A stretch of DNA of 64,000 bases from Devosia crocina (GTDB lineage: Bacteria > Pseudomonadota > Alphaproteobacteria > Rhizobiales > Devosiaceae), in NCBI RefSeq assembly GCF_900116545.1, contig NZ_FPCK01000004.1, positions 62,001 to 126,000 on the forward strand, written 5' to 3'. Positions 53,071 to 63,454 of the stretch are shown piece by piece. The stretch's first letter is position 1; every line of letters begins with the position of its first letter. The translations under genes were made by a program, and so were the position numbers. Below the pieces are notes generated by a model. That model did no database searches. It had not been told where the DNA came from and was given only the letters and a program-made list of their open reading frames with translations.

Positions 53071-54185
53071 GACTGGCCTCCTGTCGGTTTGGGTGCGTTG
53101 CGGCCAAATGCGGTGATTTCGTTGGCCATGCGCGATAGCGGCAGAACCCGCGCGGCAGCCCCGCGCTGGATGGCTTCCTTGGGCATGCCGAAGACGACTG
53201 AACTTTCCTCGTCCTGAGCCACAGTCGGGCTGCCCATCTGGCGCATTTCGAGGAGACCGCGGGCGCCATCGTCGCCCATGCCCGTCAAGAGCATGCCAAG
53301 GGCATTGCGACCCGCCGCTTGCGCGGTCGAGCGGAAAAGGACGTCAACGGAAGGCCGATGACGCGAAACGTGCGGACCTTCGACAATCTTGACCGAATAG
53401 CGCGAGCCATTGCGCACCAGTTGCATGTGCACATTGCCTGGAGCGATCAGCGCACGGCCGGCAAGCACCAGGTCTCCGTCTTGCGCTTCCTTGACGCCGA
53501 TGGCGCATGACGCGTCGAGGCGGCGGGCGAAGGCCCCGGTGAATTTTTCGGGCATATGCTGGACGATCAGGATCGCTGGACTGTTGGCCGGCAGTTCCTC
53601 GAGCACCTCGCGCAGGGCTTCGGTGCCACCGGTCGATGCTCCGATCGACACGATGGGTTCTGTCACAGGCATGCGCGCGATCAAGCTGTCGCGGCGCGCG
53701 TCCGAGATGGGCGGGATGATCGCATCGGCATTGAGCTTGGCTTCGACCCTGAGCTCGGGCGCAGCCTTTTTGAGCCCCCTGAGCTTGGCATGAGCTGCAG
53801 CCTTGGCAGCATCACAGATGCGCATTCGCGATTCTTGCAGGAACTGGGCGGTATCGACGCGTGGCTTGGTGACCACGTCCACCGCACCCGCTTCAAGGCA
53901 CTGCATCAACGTGTCGGAGCCGGCCTGGGCAACGCCCGAGCAGATGACAACCGGTATGGGGCGCTGCGCCATGATCTTGCGAAGAAAGGTCAGACCGTCC
54001 ATGCGCGGCATTTCCACATCGAGGAAGATGACGTCGGGGACTTCCTGGCGGATTTTCTCGACCGCTACATAGGGGTCGGCAGCCGTCGCCATGACCTCAA
54101 GGTCTGGATCGGCGGCGATAATCTCGCTCAGGGTCGTTCGCACCGAGGCGCTATCATCCACGATCAGGACGCGGATCTTGTTCAT
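53067..54185 (-). CDS. cheB: CheB protein-glutamate methylesterase/deamidase
   Basis: 372 residues. Receiver domain (about 1-120, phospho-acceptor D56 in [12 protein letters not shown]), a linker, and the methylesterase domain (about 175-360) with the catalytic serine in [12 protein letters not shown], histidine in IVQHMPEKF and aspartate in [10 protein letters not shown]. It removes methyl groups from the chemoreceptors and is activated by CheA. ATG 54185 lies 10 bp after cheR; its stop overlaps the next gene by four bases. No CheD gene is seen in the cluster. Confidence 0.95.
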   Translation of the reverse strand: MNKIRVLIVDDSASVRTTLSEIIAADPDLEVMATAADPYVAVEKIRQEVPDVIFLDVEMPRMDGLTFLRKIMAQRPIPVVICSGVAQAGSDTLMQCLEAGAVDVVTKPRVDTAQFLQESRMRICDAAKAAAHAKLRGLKKAAPELRVEAKLNADAIIPPISDARRDSLIARMPVTEPIVSIGASTGGTEALREVLEELPANSPAILIVQHMPEKFTGAFARRLDASCAIGVKEAQDGDLVLAGRALIAPGNVHMQLVRNGSRYSVKIVEGPHVSRHRPSVDVLFRSTAQAAGRNALGMLLTGMGDDGARGLLEMRQMGSPTVAQDEESSVVFGMPKEAIQRGAAARVLPLSRMANEITAFGRNAPKPTGGQS

Positions 54186-54195
54186 GTTTTCGCGC

Positions 54196-55074
54196 TCACA
54201 CTCGCTGGAACACGGCAGGCGCGACCTGCCGCACGGGTATCGATGTACCGATCATGGACTCGGAATGACCAAGAAGTAGATAACCGCCCGGACGAAGATG
54301 CCCCACGAGCCGGTTGATCACCTTGGCCTGGTCCGCCTTGTCGAAATAGATCAGCACATTGCGCAGGAGGATGATGTCGACATCCCGATCGAAGGGGTAT
54401 TTTTCGTCCATCAGGTTAAGCCGGTGAAACTGCACCAGGCGCCGCAGTTCAGGGACGATCCGCGTATCGGGACGCACACCCGCCTTGCGCGCCCACATCA
54501 GATATTTGGCCTGCATGGATTGGGGCACAGGCACGATCTGGTCAGCCGGATAAACCGCGCGAACGCCCTGCGCCAGAACATCGGTGGAGATGTCGGTGCC
54601 AAGGATGGAAAAGCGGAACCCGCCGCCTTCCTTGACCATGTCGGCGAGCACCATGGCGCAGGTATAGGCCTCGGCGCCCGTCGAGGAGGCAGCGCTCCAG
54701 ACCTTGAGCAGTGGATTGCGCTCGCCGGCGCGCCCTTGGAGCAGTTCGGGCACCATCTTCGCGCGCATGAGCTCGAAATGCTCGGGCTCGCGAAAGAAAT
54801 CGGTCTTGTTGGTCGTGACCACGTTGATCAGATAGGGCAGTTCCTGCTTGAGCCCGTCTTTGCGAAACACATAGTCGCAATAGCTATCAAAGCTGGTCAG
54901 CTGCAGCGCACGCAGGCGGCGGCGCAACCTGCCTTCCACCATCAGGCGCTTGGCAGGGGGCAGGCGGATGCCTGCCTCATTGCCGATCAAGGTCGCGATC
55001 TTGGCGAAGTCGGCATGGCTGAGATGATCCTCGCCATCGTCTTCGATCTGGAGGGCACGCATTGCTAGAGCCAC
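54196..55074 (-). CDS. cheR: CheR chemoreceptor methyltransferase
   Basis: 292 residues. N-terminal helical domain (about 15-85, [20 protein letters not shown]) and SAM-binding domain with [17 protein letters not shown] (about 124-140), GTDIST and LLRNVLIYF. It methylates glutamates of the receptors. No TPR or VWRE-type addition. The start is GTG 55074, six bases after GGAGAG; an in-frame ATG lies four codons further (55062). It sits between cheW and cheB in the operon. Confidence 0.94.
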   Translation of the reverse strand: MALAMRALQIEDDGEDHLSHADFAKIATLIGNEAGIRLPPAKRLMVEGRLRRRLRALQLTSFDSYCDYVFRKDGLKQELPYLINVVTTNKTDFFREPEHFELMRAKMVPELLQGRAGERNPLLKVWSAASSTGAEAYTCAMVLADMVKEGGGFRFSILGTDISTDVLAQGVRAVYPADQIVPVPQSMQAKYLMWARKAGVRPDTRIVPELRRLVQFHRLNLMDEKYPFDRDVDIILLRNVLIYFDKADQAKVINRLVGHLRPGGYLLLGHSESMIGTSIPVRQVAPAVFQRV

Positions 55075-55128
55075 TCTGGTCTCTCCGGGAGAAGGCCCGC
55101 GCAGGACTGCGACGGGCCAGTATCATTG

Positions 55129-55590
55129 TTACGCAGCCGAGAGGGTTCGAGCCCCCTCGCCCAGGAGCTTGTCGAGGTCGAGCACCGTCACGAAATTGCC
55201 GTTGCGCCGGCCGATGCCGAGGATGCAGTGATCCCGCCAGCGTGCATTGACATCGGGCGGCGGATCGAGCGTGTCGCTGTCGAGCACGGTGACCTCGAAC
55301 ACTCGATCTGCCCTCAGTCCAAGCGTCACCGGAGCGTCAGCGCCTTGAACGCAGAGGACCACGATACGGGTTGTCTCCGTGTCGGCGAGGGGCTCCATGC
55401 CCAGGGTCAGCCGCAGATCGAGCACCGGCACGCCCTGTCCGCGCACGTCAATGATCCCCAGGAAGTTGTCCGGCGCCCGCGGCAGGCGCGAAATGGGGCG
55501 CATGTCGAGGATTTCCTGAACCTTGCTGACGGGAGCGGCATAGATGTCCTCTGCCACCCCCAGGGTCACATATTGATTATGATCGGACAT
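55129..55590 (-). CDS. cheW: CheW adaptor protein, copy 2
   Basis: 153 residues, one CheW SH3-like domain: VTLGVAEDIYAAPVSKVQEIL, the receptor/CheA-contact region DVRGQGVPVLDLRLTLG (about 49-65) and ILGIGRRNGNFVTVLDLDKLL near the C-terminus. It links receptors to CheA. ATG 55590 follows GGGGG by four bases. It lies 12 bp after the second receptor gene. It differs enough from the other CheW (59616) that the two may serve different receptors or array positions. Confidence 0.93.
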   Translation of the reverse strand: MSDHNQYVTLGVAEDIYAAPVSKVQEILDMRPISRLPRAPDNFLGIIDVRGQGVPVLDLRLTLGMEPLADTETTRIVVLCVQGADAPVTLGLRADRVFEVTVLDSDTLDPPPDVNARWRDHCILGIGRRNGNFVTVLDLDKLLGEGARTLSAA

Positions 55591-55602
55591 ATTACCCCCT
55601 TG

Positions 55603-57399
55603 CTATGCCGAGATGCGGGTGAAGCTGTCGTCCATCTCGTCCGAGCCGCCATCGAGCGACAGATCGAAACCACCCGAATTCGCCTTGGGCCGCTGGGCTG
55701 CCTTGTTCATGTGCGGCGAAACGGCAAGGACGGCAGTCTTGATGTCGCGATTGGCTGCCTTCGGCTTGCCGGCGAGCGCGGCGGTCGCATTGCTGGACAG
55801 GCGGAAGTAGCTGATGGCTGATTGGAGCTGTTCGGACTGGCTCGCCAGCTCTTCGGCGGTCGCCGACATTTCCTCGGCGGCCGAGGTGTTCTGCTGGGTC
55901 ACCTTGTCGAGCTGCTGGATCGCGGTGTTGATCTGGGCCGCACCGGCATTCTGTTCGCGGCTGCCGGCCGAGATTTCCTCGACCAGTTCCGCCGTGCGCT
56001 GGATATCGGGCACGAGCTTGCCCAGCATCTCACCGGCAGACTGAGCGGCCTTGACCGTTGTACCTGAAAGAGTCGAAATCTCGGCGGCAGCGGCCTGGCT
56101 GCGTTCAGCGAGCTTCCGCACTTCGGAAGCCACCACGGCAAAGCCGCGGCCATGTTCGCCGGCTCGGGCTGCTTCCACAGCCGCGTTGAGAGCAAGCAGA
56201 TCGGTCTGGCGGGCGATTTCCTGGACCACCATGATCTTGTCGGCAATGGTTTCCATGGCGCTGACGGCGTCCGAAACCGCCTTGCCCGAAGCGATGGCGT
56301 CGGCAGCGGACTGGCGCGCGATCTTTTCGGTTTGGCTGGCATTGTCGGCCGACTGCTTGATGGTCGCCGCCATTTCTTCCATCGATGCCGAGGCTTCTTC
56401 GGTCGAGGAGGCCTGTTCAGTCGCGCCCTGGCTCAGCTGTTCGGCCGTAGCCGACATTTCTTGCGCCCCAGCCGAAACGTTGTTGGCTGAAGAGATCGCG
56501 TCAGCGATCACGTCGCGCAGCTTTTCCACCATGCGCTCCAGGGCGATACCCAGCGTGTCCTGATCGGAAAGGCGCTTGGGTTCGACGGTCAGGTCGCCAT
56601 TGGCGATCTGATCGGCGATCTGGGCGGTGCCGCGCAGATTGCCGGTCATGTTGTTGACGGTTTCAACGACATCGCGGATTTCGTCATTGCTGGTGACCTT
56701 GATGGTCTGGTCGAGGTCACCGATGGCAACAGCGTCGATGGCGCGCCGGATGCTGCCAAGGCCACGGCTGACGCCGACTGCGATCCAGATGGCTGCGGCA
56801 ATGGCCAAGAGAACTGCGAAGGCTGACACGATGGTGGTCATCAGGGATGTGGCGGCATATTGCTCGTTGGTGCTCTCGTCGGCTTCGACCAGCAGATCTT
56901 CGGAGTGGTTGACGATCCGGTCGACGACGTCGTCGATCTCAAGAGTGACGTTCCGGGCTTCGCCGGCCGATAGCTGCATTGCTCCGGCATGGTTGCCGGC
57001 CTCGACCATGCTCACGAGACGATCTGCCGTTTGGTCGAACCGCTTACCCACCTCGGCTGCTTCTTCCCAGATGTCCTTGTCTTCTGCAGATGCACTTGCC
57101 GCACCGGCAGTTTGTGAGTCCCAGAAGTTGGTGCGCGACTGCTGGATCTCGGCGACATATCCGCGGATTTCGGAAGCGTTATTGGCCTGCAGGACAGCCC
57201 TTTGGCTGGCCACGCCCTCCCAGATGGAGATGCTCATCTTCTGAGCCATCTTGAGCCGTTCGACCGGTCCATCGATGATCTGAGTGATCTGCTGGTTGAA
57301 ATTGCCGAGATTGATCATGCCGTAGCCTGCAATTCCGGCCATCATCACGATCAGCAAGCCAAAGGCGGCGGCCAATTTGAGCTTGATAGTTATACGCAT
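55603..57399 (-). CDS. Methyl-accepting chemotaxis protein, 598 residues
   Basis: Membrane receptor: first membrane segment about 9-28, periplasmic helical (four-helix-bundle-like) sensor to about 185, second membrane segment about 188-210, HAMP region to about 265, and a signalling domain with the tip [20 protein letters not shown] and [18 protein letters not shown]. The signalling half is nearly identical to that of the adjacent receptor (57526), while the sensor is unrelated in sequence. After the methylation region comes an acidic tail ([18 protein letters not shown]). ATG 57399 follows AAGGA by seven bases. The ligand is unknown. Confidence 0.93.
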   Translation of the reverse strand: MRITIKLKLAAAFGLLIVMMAGIAGYGMINLGNFNQQITQIIDGPVERLKMAQKMSISIWEGVASQRAVLQANNASEIRGYVAEIQQSRTNFWDSQTAGAASASAEDKDIWEEAAEVGKRFDQTADRLVSMVEAGNHAGAMQLSAGEARNVTLEIDDVVDRIVNHSEDLLVEADESTNEQYAATSLMTTIVSAFAVLLAIAAAIWIAVGVSRGLGSIRRAIDAVAIGDLDQTIKVTSNDEIRDVVETVNNMTGNLRGTAQIADQIANGDLTVEPKRLSDQDTLGIALERMVEKLRDVIADAISSANNVSAGAQEMSATAEQLSQGATEQASSTEEASASMEEMAATIKQSADNASQTEKIARQSAADAIASGKAVSDAVSAMETIADKIMVVQEIARQTDLLALNAAVEAARAGEHGRGFAVVASEVRKLAERSQAAAAEISTLSGTTVKAAQSAGEMLGKLVPDIQRTAELVEEISAGSREQNAGAAQINTAIQQLDKVTQQNTSAAEEMSATAEELASQSEQLQSAISYFRLSSNATAALAGKPKAANRDIKTAVLAVSPHMNKAAQRPKANSGGFDLSLDGGSDEMDDSFTRISA

Positions 57400-57525
57400 A
57401 GTCCAGTCCTTGGAATGTCAGCCTCTCCTGGGGCCGAGCGAGAGATCCGCCGCTGATCCGGGGCCACGTGCGACTCCCCTTGGCGCGTCGCCTTGGCGGC
57501 GCGCCGTGTGTGTCAGGCGCCTGGG

Positions 57526-59619
57526 TCAGGCGGCGCCGCGGCGGGAAAACTCGCCATCGAGGTCGTCAGAACCGCCATCGAGGTCGAGATCGAAGCCGCC
57601 GGAATTGGCCTTTGCCCGGGCAACGGAGGCGCTGCTCATGTGCGGAGCCGAGGCCATCACGGCCGAGCGCAGGTCGCGCTTGGCAGGCTTCTTGAGCGGC
57701 TGGACCGCAAGAGCAGCTGTCGCCGTTGCATCGAGGCGGAAGTAGCTGATGGCGGCCTGAAGCTGTTCGGCCTGGCTTGCCAGTTCCTCGGCAGTCGAGG
57801 ACATTTCCTCGGCAGCCGACGTGTTCTGCTGGGTCACCTTGTCGAGCTGCTGGATAGCAGTGTTGATCTGGGCTGCACCGGCATTCTGCTCACGGCTTCC
57901 GGCCGTGATTTCTTCGACCAGTTCTGCCGTGCGCTGGATGTCGGGCACGAGCTTGCCCAGCATTTCCCCGGCAGACTGGGCTGCCTTGACCGTCGTACCC
58001 GATAGGGTCGATATCTCGGCCGCAGCGGCCTGACTTCTTTCGGCAAGTTTGCGCACTTCGGAGGCGACCACGGCAAAGCCGCGGCCATGTTCTCCGGCAC
58101 GGGCTGCTTCCACAGCCGCGTTCAGCGCCAGAAGATCGGTCTGGCGGGCGATTTCTTGCACGACCATGATCTTTTCGGCGATGGTTTGCATGGCCGAGAC
58201 GGCATTGTTGACCGCATCGCCCGAAGCGATGGCGTCGGCAGCGGACTGGCGCGCGATCTTTTCGGTCTGCGACGCATTGTCGGCGGACTGCTTGATGGTC
58301 GCCGCCATCTCTTCCATCGACGCCGAGGCTTCTTCGGTGGAGGAAGCCTGCTCAGTCGCGCCCTGGCTCAGTTGTTCGGCCGTGGCCGACATTTCCTGGC
58401 TACCGGCAGCGACGTTGCGGGTGGCTGCAGTGACTTCCGAGACGACTTCGCGAAGCTTGGCCGTCATGGCGTTGAGCGCCTTGATCAAGTCACCGACTTC
58501 ATCATCGCCCTTGACGTTTGCGGTCGCATTGAGATCGCCCTTGGCAACGTCGTCAGCAAGGCGAACGGCGGCGGACATGGCCCGCGAGATGGACACCACG
58601 ATCCATGTGGCAGCGATGGCAGCGATGGCGACCGACGCGATCAGAATCCCGATCAGCAGCATGCGGCTTTGTTCATAAAGCGCGTTCGCGGATTCAACGG
58701 ATTCGCTGAGCACGAGGTTGTTGCGCTCTACGATGCTGTCGATCAGGCCGCTGATCTGTGTGCGACGGGGCGCGGTCTCATTGGTGTTGATGTTGTTGGC
58801 ATGATAGCTCGAGCGCTGCATGGCAATTGAATTGCCTGCATTCATTGCTTCGACCATCTCCGACACGTCGGTGCGCACCTGGTTGAACTGGGACAGTTCG
58901 GATCCGACCAGGAAGGACCGAAGTTGTTCAAGCTCACTTTGGAGCGCCGCGGACTCGTTCTGGAAATCGGCATACCATTCGTCCTGCTTGGCCGGATCAC
59001 TCGAGGCGAGAAGAACATTGCGGTGCTGACGGAACACATCGCTGGCCGAGAGCAGCAGATTGCTCGCGGCCTGATAGGCTGAAGCGCCGGAAAGCTCGCC
59101 CGAGCTCATGCGATTGGCAACGGTGTCGCGCAAGGCGCCGAGCGAGGTCTCGACAGCGGTCACGGCCGCGCTGCCGCGCGTCGTTGAAAGTTGAAAAGCG
59201 TTGAGGTCGCTGTTCTTCATCGTCTCGTCCTGGAGACGTGTCAGCGCCGTGCGATATTCCCCCAGAGTATCGACGATCGTCTGCATGTCGGCATTCGATT
59301 GCGGAACACCGAAGGCACCAACCAGCCCTTGGGCGGTTGCCGTAATGCTGGCAAGGCGTTCGTCCATGGAGGACCGCACCTGGCGCAGTGTTTCCATATC
59401 GGTGTCGATGATCATGCGCCGTGCGTCATTGGCCATCGTGACCATGTCACTCTTGAGATTGAGCACCTGTGTGGATCGGCTGACTGGACCATTGACGATC
59501 CGGCTCATCTCTTCATTGAGCGATCCCAAATTGCCCAGTGCCATGAACATGCTGGCGCCCGAGAGGGCAACAACCGTGGTAAACACGGCCGCCAGTTTGG
59601 TTTTGATAGTCAGTCTCAC
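57526..59619 (-). CDS. Methyl-accepting chemotaxis protein, 697 residues
   Basis: Membrane receptor with a larger sensor than its neighbour: membrane segments about 8-31 and 317-342, periplasmic helical region of about 285 residues, HAMP, and the same signalling module ([20 protein letters not shown]). ATG 59619 overlaps the cheW stop as ATGA. The C-terminal tail [20 protein letters not shown] matches the other receptor. No pentapeptide such as NWETF is present. It is translationally coupled to cheW, which suggests it is the founding receptor of the cluster; the ligand is unknown. Confidence 0.93.
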   Translation of the reverse strand: MRLTIKTKLAAVFTTVVALSGASMFMALGNLGSLNEEMSRIVNGPVSRSTQVLNLKSDMVTMANDARRMIIDTDMETLRQVRSSMDERLASITATAQGLVGAFGVPQSNADMQTIVDTLGEYRTALTRLQDETMKNSDLNAFQLSTTRGSAAVTAVETSLGALRDTVANRMSSGELSGASAYQAASNLLLSASDVFRQHRNVLLASSDPAKQDEWYADFQNESAALQSELEQLRSFLVGSELSQFNQVRTDVSEMVEAMNAGNSIAMQRSSYHANNINTNETAPRRTQISGLIDSIVERNNLVLSESVESANALYEQSRMLLIGILIASVAIAAIAATWIVVSISRAMSAAVRLADDVAKGDLNATANVKGDDEVGDLIKALNAMTAKLREVVSEVTAATRNVAAGSQEMSATAEQLSQGATEQASSTEEASASMEEMAATIKQSADNASQTEKIARQSAADAIASGDAVNNAVSAMQTIAEKIMVVQEIARQTDLLALNAAVEAARAGEHGRGFAVVASEVRKLAERSQAAAAEISTLSGTTVKAAQSAGEMLGKLVPDIQRTAELVEEITAGSREQNAGAAQINTAIQQLDKVTQQNTSAAEEMSSTAEELASQAEQLQAAISYFRLDATATAALAVQPLKKPAKRDLRSAVMASAPHMSSASVARAKANSGGFDLDLDGGSDDLDGEFSRRGAA

Positions 59620-60113
59620 GAGGCAGGCCTTTCTTCTGAATTTGCCGCGGACGCGCTTCTGCCGCCCGAAGTTTCGAAAATCCGTTCCATGTCTGGAATG
59701 ATGATGAAGCCGCCATTGCGCTTGCCGATGCCCTTGACGAATTCGGGGCGCCAGCGCATGCCGACCTTGGGTGCTTCCTCGATCGAGGCGGACTCGATTT
59801 CGGTTACGTCGTGGACCTTGTCGGCAAGAATGCCGGCAATGGTGGGTTCGCCATCGATGTCGACTTCCATCACGACGATGCGCGTGTCTTCATCGGGCTC
59901 GGGCCGGTGCATGCCGAACATCACCCGCAGGTCGGCAAGGGGCACGACGCGGCCGCGCACATTGATCAGCCCGCCCACAAAGTCGGGTGCGCTGGGGACT
60001 TCGGTGATGGCTACGAGATCAAGGATTTCTCGGACGCGGCTGGCTTCAACGGCAAAGAGTTCGTCTTCGAGCCGGATGGTCAGCGCGGTCATGGACGCTT
60101 CAGTCGCGCTCAT
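59616..60113 (-). CDS. cheW: CheW adaptor protein, copy 1
   Basis: 165 residues with one CheW domain: [40 protein letters not shown] (about 51-68) and [21 protein letters not shown]. Start and stop overlap cheA and the receptor gene by four bases each, so cheA-cheW-mcp are tightly coupled. A short Ser/Ala/Glu tail follows the domain. Confidence 0.94.
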   Translation of the reverse strand: MSATEASMTALTIRLEDELFAVEASRVREILDLVAITEVPSAPDFVGGLINVRGRVVPLADLRVMFGMHRPEPDEDTRIVVMEVDIDGEPTIAGILADKVHDVTEIESASIEEAPKVGMRWRPEFVKGIGKRNGGFIIIPDMERIFETSGGRSASAANSEERPAS

Positions 60114-62179
60114 GCGGCCCTCCCCACATTGCGTTCGACATAGGATTGTCCTGAAGCCACCAGATGCGCGGTATCGAGGATCAGCGCTACGGAACCGTCA
60201 CCGAGAATGGTGGCGCCCGAAAAGGACTTGATGCCCGAGTGGAGCTTGGAGAGCTGCTTGATGACGGTCTGGTTGTTGCCGATGATCTGATCGACCACGA
60301 GCCCGACACGGCCTTCGCCCGAGGAAACGATCACCACCTTCTGGTGCGCCTCGCCCTCGCCCTTAAGCCCGAACACCTGGCGCAGGCGCAGATAAGGCAC
60401 GAGGCTGCCACGGATATCGAGGAAGTTGCGGCCCTTGGCGTGAGCTTCAATGCCGTCGGGGAGCTCGACACATTCTTCGACCGCCGCGAGCGGGATCGTG
60501 TAGCGGCCATCGCCGACGCGCACCAGCATGCCATCGATGATGGCAAGGGTCAGCGGCAGGCGCAGGGTGAAGGTCGAGCCCTCGCCTTGCGTGGTCGTCA
60601 CATCGATCGTGCCGCGCAGGCCATCGATCGTGCGCTTGACGACGTCCATACCCACGCCACGGCCAGACAGCGCCGTCACTTCCTTGGCAGTCGAAAAACC
60701 AGGCGCAAAGATCAGGTGATTGAGTTCCTGCTCGGTGAGCTTGGCATCGGGCAGGATCAGGCCGTTTTCTTCGGCCTTGGCGCGGATGCGCTCATGGTTG
60801 AGACCAGCACCGTCATCGATAACCGAAATGGCGACTTCGGCGCCCGAATAAACCGCCGAGAGACGTACCGTCCCTTTGGCGTCCTTGCCGGCAGCCAGGC
60901 GCTTTTCGGCGCTTTCGAGACCATGATCGACCGAATTGCGGATCAGGTGCACCAATGGATCGGCGAGGCGCTCGATGACCGTCTTGTCCAGCTCGGTTTC
61001 TTCGCCTGTAGTGATGAACTCGATCTGTTTGCCCAACTCGGTGGACAGATCGTGCACAAGGCGCCGGAAGCGCGAGAAGATTGTGCCGATCGGCACCATG
61101 CGGATGCCCATCGTCGTGTCTCGCAGGCCCGAAGACAGGCGCTCGAGTTCCTCGGCAATGGTTTTGAGCGCAATGTCGCTGGAACTGGCCGCAATCTGGC
61201 TCAGGCGCGCCTGGGCAATCACCAGTTCGCCGACCCGGTCCATAAGCTCGTCGAGCCGTTCGGCAGGCACGCGCAAGGAGGTCGCCGCCGGCTTTTCCTC
61301 GGCCTTCTCCGCAGGCTTGGTACGCTTGGGCGCCACCTTGACAATGGGCGCTTCAACGGGAGCGGCGCTCTCGGGCACGAATGGAGCCTCGGGCATGGCA
61401 TCGTCCGCAGCAAGGTCGATGACAAGGCCGGCAGCAGCGGCGGGCTCCCGAGGCAGCGGAGCGAGAGTGAGTTCCATGTTGTCGCGCAGGAACAGAAACA
61501 CGTCGTCAATCGCGGCAGTGGGGTCTTCCGCCTCGATATCGACTTGCCAACCCAGATAGCTGACTTCAGGGTCGAAGATGTCGAAGTCGGGAATGCGATC
61601 GGTCAGCGCGAGAACGGTTGCCGGTCCGATCTGCTTGAGTTCTTCAAGCAGCAGAAGCGGATTGGTGCCGTAGATGAGGGCATCGGATGGCAGATAGAAG
61701 GTCAGGCGCCAGTTTTTGACGGCTGCTGAACCCACCGGCGCGGCAATAGAAGACGCTGCCGTTTCGGCGGCCGAAGGCACGGCAGGTGCGGCCGTGCCGG
61801 TCTCACCCACGCCATCCACGATAGCGCGAAGCGCAACAAGGATTTCCGCACCTCCTGCGATATCGGCATCGGGGTTCTCGATCAGCAGGGTGATGTGGTC
61901 CTTGGCGTCGAGCGCCACCCCGATCAAGGCTGCATTCGCTTCGCTCTGGCCTTTGCGCACCCGGTCGAAGGCGGTTTCGAAGTCGTGGACGAATTCAGCC
62001 ACCGCCGTGAAGCCAAACATCGCGCCCGACCCCTTGATTGTATGGAGGGCCCGGAAGGTGGAGTTGATGAGATCGGAATTGGAGGGGTCCTGCTCGAGAT
62101 CGAGCAGCCCGGCTTCAAGCTGATCGAGCAGCTCGCGCGCCTCCTGGCGAAAGGTTTCGGTGGGGTCGGAGATATTCAT
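60110..62179 (-). CDS. cheA: CheA chemotaxis histidine kinase
   Basis: 689 residues. P1 with phosphoacceptor H46 in FRALHTIKGSGAMFGF; a P2-like domain (about 155-245, LTFYLPSDALIYGTNPLLLL); a proline/alanine linker; dimerisation P3 (about 305-365); ATPase P4 with N box HLIRNSVDHGLE, G1 DDGAGL, F box FAPGFST and G2 GRGVGMDVV; and a C-terminal CheW-like P5. It phosphorylates CheY and CheB on receptor cues. ATG 62179 overlaps cheY by four bases. A single P1 and no extra receiver make it a compact classical CheA. Confidence 0.96.
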   Translation of the reverse strand: MNISDPTETFRQEARELLDQLEAGLLDLEQDPSNSDLINSTFRALHTIKGSGAMFGFTAVAEFVHDFETAFDRVRKGQSEANAALIGVALDAKDHITLLIENPDADIAGGAEILVALRAIVDGVGETGTAAPAVPSAAETAASSIAAPVGSAAVKNWRLTFYLPSDALIYGTNPLLLLEELKQIGPATVLALTDRIPDFDIFDPEVSYLGWQVDIEAEDPTAAIDDVFLFLRDNMELTLAPLPREPAAAAGLVIDLAADDAMPEAPFVPESAAPVEAPIVKVAPKRTKPAEKAEEKPAATSLRVPAERLDELMDRVGELVIAQARLSQIAASSSDIALKTIAEELERLSSGLRDTTMGIRMVPIGTIFSRFRRLVHDLSTELGKQIEFITTGEETELDKTVIERLADPLVHLIRNSVDHGLESAEKRLAAGKDAKGTVRLSAVYSGAEVAISVIDDGAGLNHERIRAKAEENGLILPDAKLTEQELNHLIFAPGFSTAKEVTALSGRGVGMDVVKRTIDGLRGTIDVTTTQGEGSTFTLRLPLTLAIIDGMLVRVGDGRYTIPLAAVEECVELPDGIEAHAKGRNFLDIRGSLVPYLRLRQVFGLKGEGEAHQKVVIVSSGEGRVGLVVDQIIGNNQTVIKQLSKLHSGIKSFSGATILGDGSVALILDTAHLVASGQSYVERNVGRAA

Positions 62180-62544
62180 GCCCCTGTGACCTTCTTGATC
62201 ACGGCCAGCAGTTGATCCTGCTTGAAGGGCTTGACGATCCAGCCGGTGGCGCCCGCTTCCTTGGCCTGGCGCTTGAGTTCCTCGTCGGACTCGGTGGTCA
62301 GAAGGATGATCGGGATGCCCTTGCTCGAAGGATGCTGGCGATACTTGCGAATGAATTCGATGCCGTTGAGCACCGGCATATTGAGGTCGGTGATGACGGC
62401 ATGAACCGTGTTGGTGGTCGCTTTTTCGTAGCCGTCCTCGCCATTGACCGCTTCGATGACGTCGAGGCCGGCTGAAGAAAGGGTCATGGCAACCATTTGG
62501 CGGATGGAAGCGGAGTCGTCGATTGTCAGGATTGTCTTGGTCAT
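62176..62544 (-). CDS. cheY: CheY-type response regulator
   Basis: 122 residues, receiver domain only. Acidic pair D9-D10 in TIDDSAS, phospho-acceptor D53 in ITDLNMPVLNG, T in LLTTESD and K in VKPFKQDQL. No output domain, so it acts by binding the flagellar switch or CheA. It is the only CheY in this window. It lies between the STAS gene and cheA and is coupled to cheA by an ATGA overlap. Confidence 0.95.
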   Translation of the reverse strand: MTKTILTIDDSASIRQMVAMTLSSAGLDVIEAVNGEDGYEKATTNTVHAVITDLNMPVLNGIEFIRKYRQHPSSKGIPIILLTTESDEELKRQAKEAGATGWIVKPFKQDQLLAVIKKVTGA

Positions 62545-62560
62545 GCCGCGTCCCTTGGCG

Positions 62561-62872
62561 TTACTGAGATTGGGTCCAAAAGCCTGCTTCAGGCTGTGCA
62601 GGGTCGAGAAAGCCGGCGTCCTTGAGGACCGCTTGCAGCTTTTCTCCCGGTGCTCCGGCGAGCGTGAACGACTTGCCCTGCGCCGCAGCCTTGCTGCGCG
62701 CCGCCAGGATCGTCTGGATAGTGGTGACGTCGGCCTGTACGATGCCGCTCGTATCGAGAGCTATGCCGGCTTGCTCGGCCAACGCGGTCTTGAAGCGTTG
62801 CTGAACATCGGCAGCTGCCTTGACGGACGCATCGCCGGACAAAAAGAGCGTGAAGGTGCTGGGCCCGGTCAT
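62561..62872 (-). CDS. STAS-domain protein, first gene of the chemotaxis operon
   Basis: About 103 residues with a STAS-like pattern: strand FTLFLSGDASV, helix VKAAADVQQRFKTAL, strand IALDTSGIVQADVTTIQTIL and helix KAAAQGKSFTLAG. In anti-sigma antagonists a serine after the D-x-S strand is phosphorylated; here that position is in DVTTIQ and the usual serine is replaced by threonines. The frame is open to a TTG at 62938; I chose ATG 62872, which matches the domain size, but neither has a clear ribosome binding site. It lies 16 bp before cheY. Role unknown; a partner or regulator of the CheA pathway is possible. Confidence 0.7.
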   Translation of the reverse strand: MTGPSTFTLFLSGDASVKAAADVQQRFKTALAEQAGIALDTSGIVQADVTTIQTILAARSKAAAQGKSFTLAGAPGEKLQAVLKDAGFLDPAQPEAGFWTQSQ

Positions 62873-62938
62873 GACGACGACCGGGTCGAAGAGAGGATCT
62901 GCAATGTCATAATGCGCTCGGGCCTGGGTAGTTAACAA

Positions 62939-63454
62939 CCGATAAACGGTACGAAGTAATCAGGGGGCTCGCGAACCCGTCCGAATAGTCGTCTGACGAT
63001 GTTTGCGGCCGTATTCCCATCCGGCCTTGCCCTAGATTTGCCATATATGACTTAACCGTTGGTTACGGCAGCAAGACCTTCGGAGCCATTTACTGACTCA
63101 GGTTAGTATACGCTTGCTGTTAACTTGCCCTACTCGAGATGAAACAAGTGCTTTAGATTCAGAGTCGAAGGTGAAACGACAAGAGTCGCGCGCCTTAGAC
63201 TCACGCTCGATTCTGAATCAAGCTCAAGAAGAGCGCGTTCGATTCACTTTGGTGATTTCTGCCGCGCCAGGTAAGACAGCCGGATTTTGCTGGCCCGATT
63301 GCGCAAGCTGCAATCTGCACGGCAGGATTACTGCAAAGGCGCTAACGGGTTTTTGGATTGACGCAGGTGCGGCAGTACGCAGAACCGCGGGGTAGCAGCG
63401 TAGTTCCCACAAATGATGCAGTAAGGGAACCAATCCGCCGATGCGACAGACGGC
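62939..63454. other. Intergenic region upstream of the chemotaxis operon, no supported gene
   Basis: About 516 bp, distinctly lower in GC than the genes around it. It should contain the chemotaxis operon promoter on the minus strand, but I found no convincing hexamers. A 12-bp inverted repeat with one mismatch (63156-63167 and 63208-63219) and an inner GAGTC/GACTC pair are visible. The 93-codon plus-strand frame at 63114 has no recognisable family and is not called. Confidence 0.55.

Noticed and set aside
63114-63395. 93-codon plus-strand frame before the chemotaxis operon
   Set aside because: Begins with a weak start, low-complexity Ser/Glu/Arg content and no similarity that I recognise.
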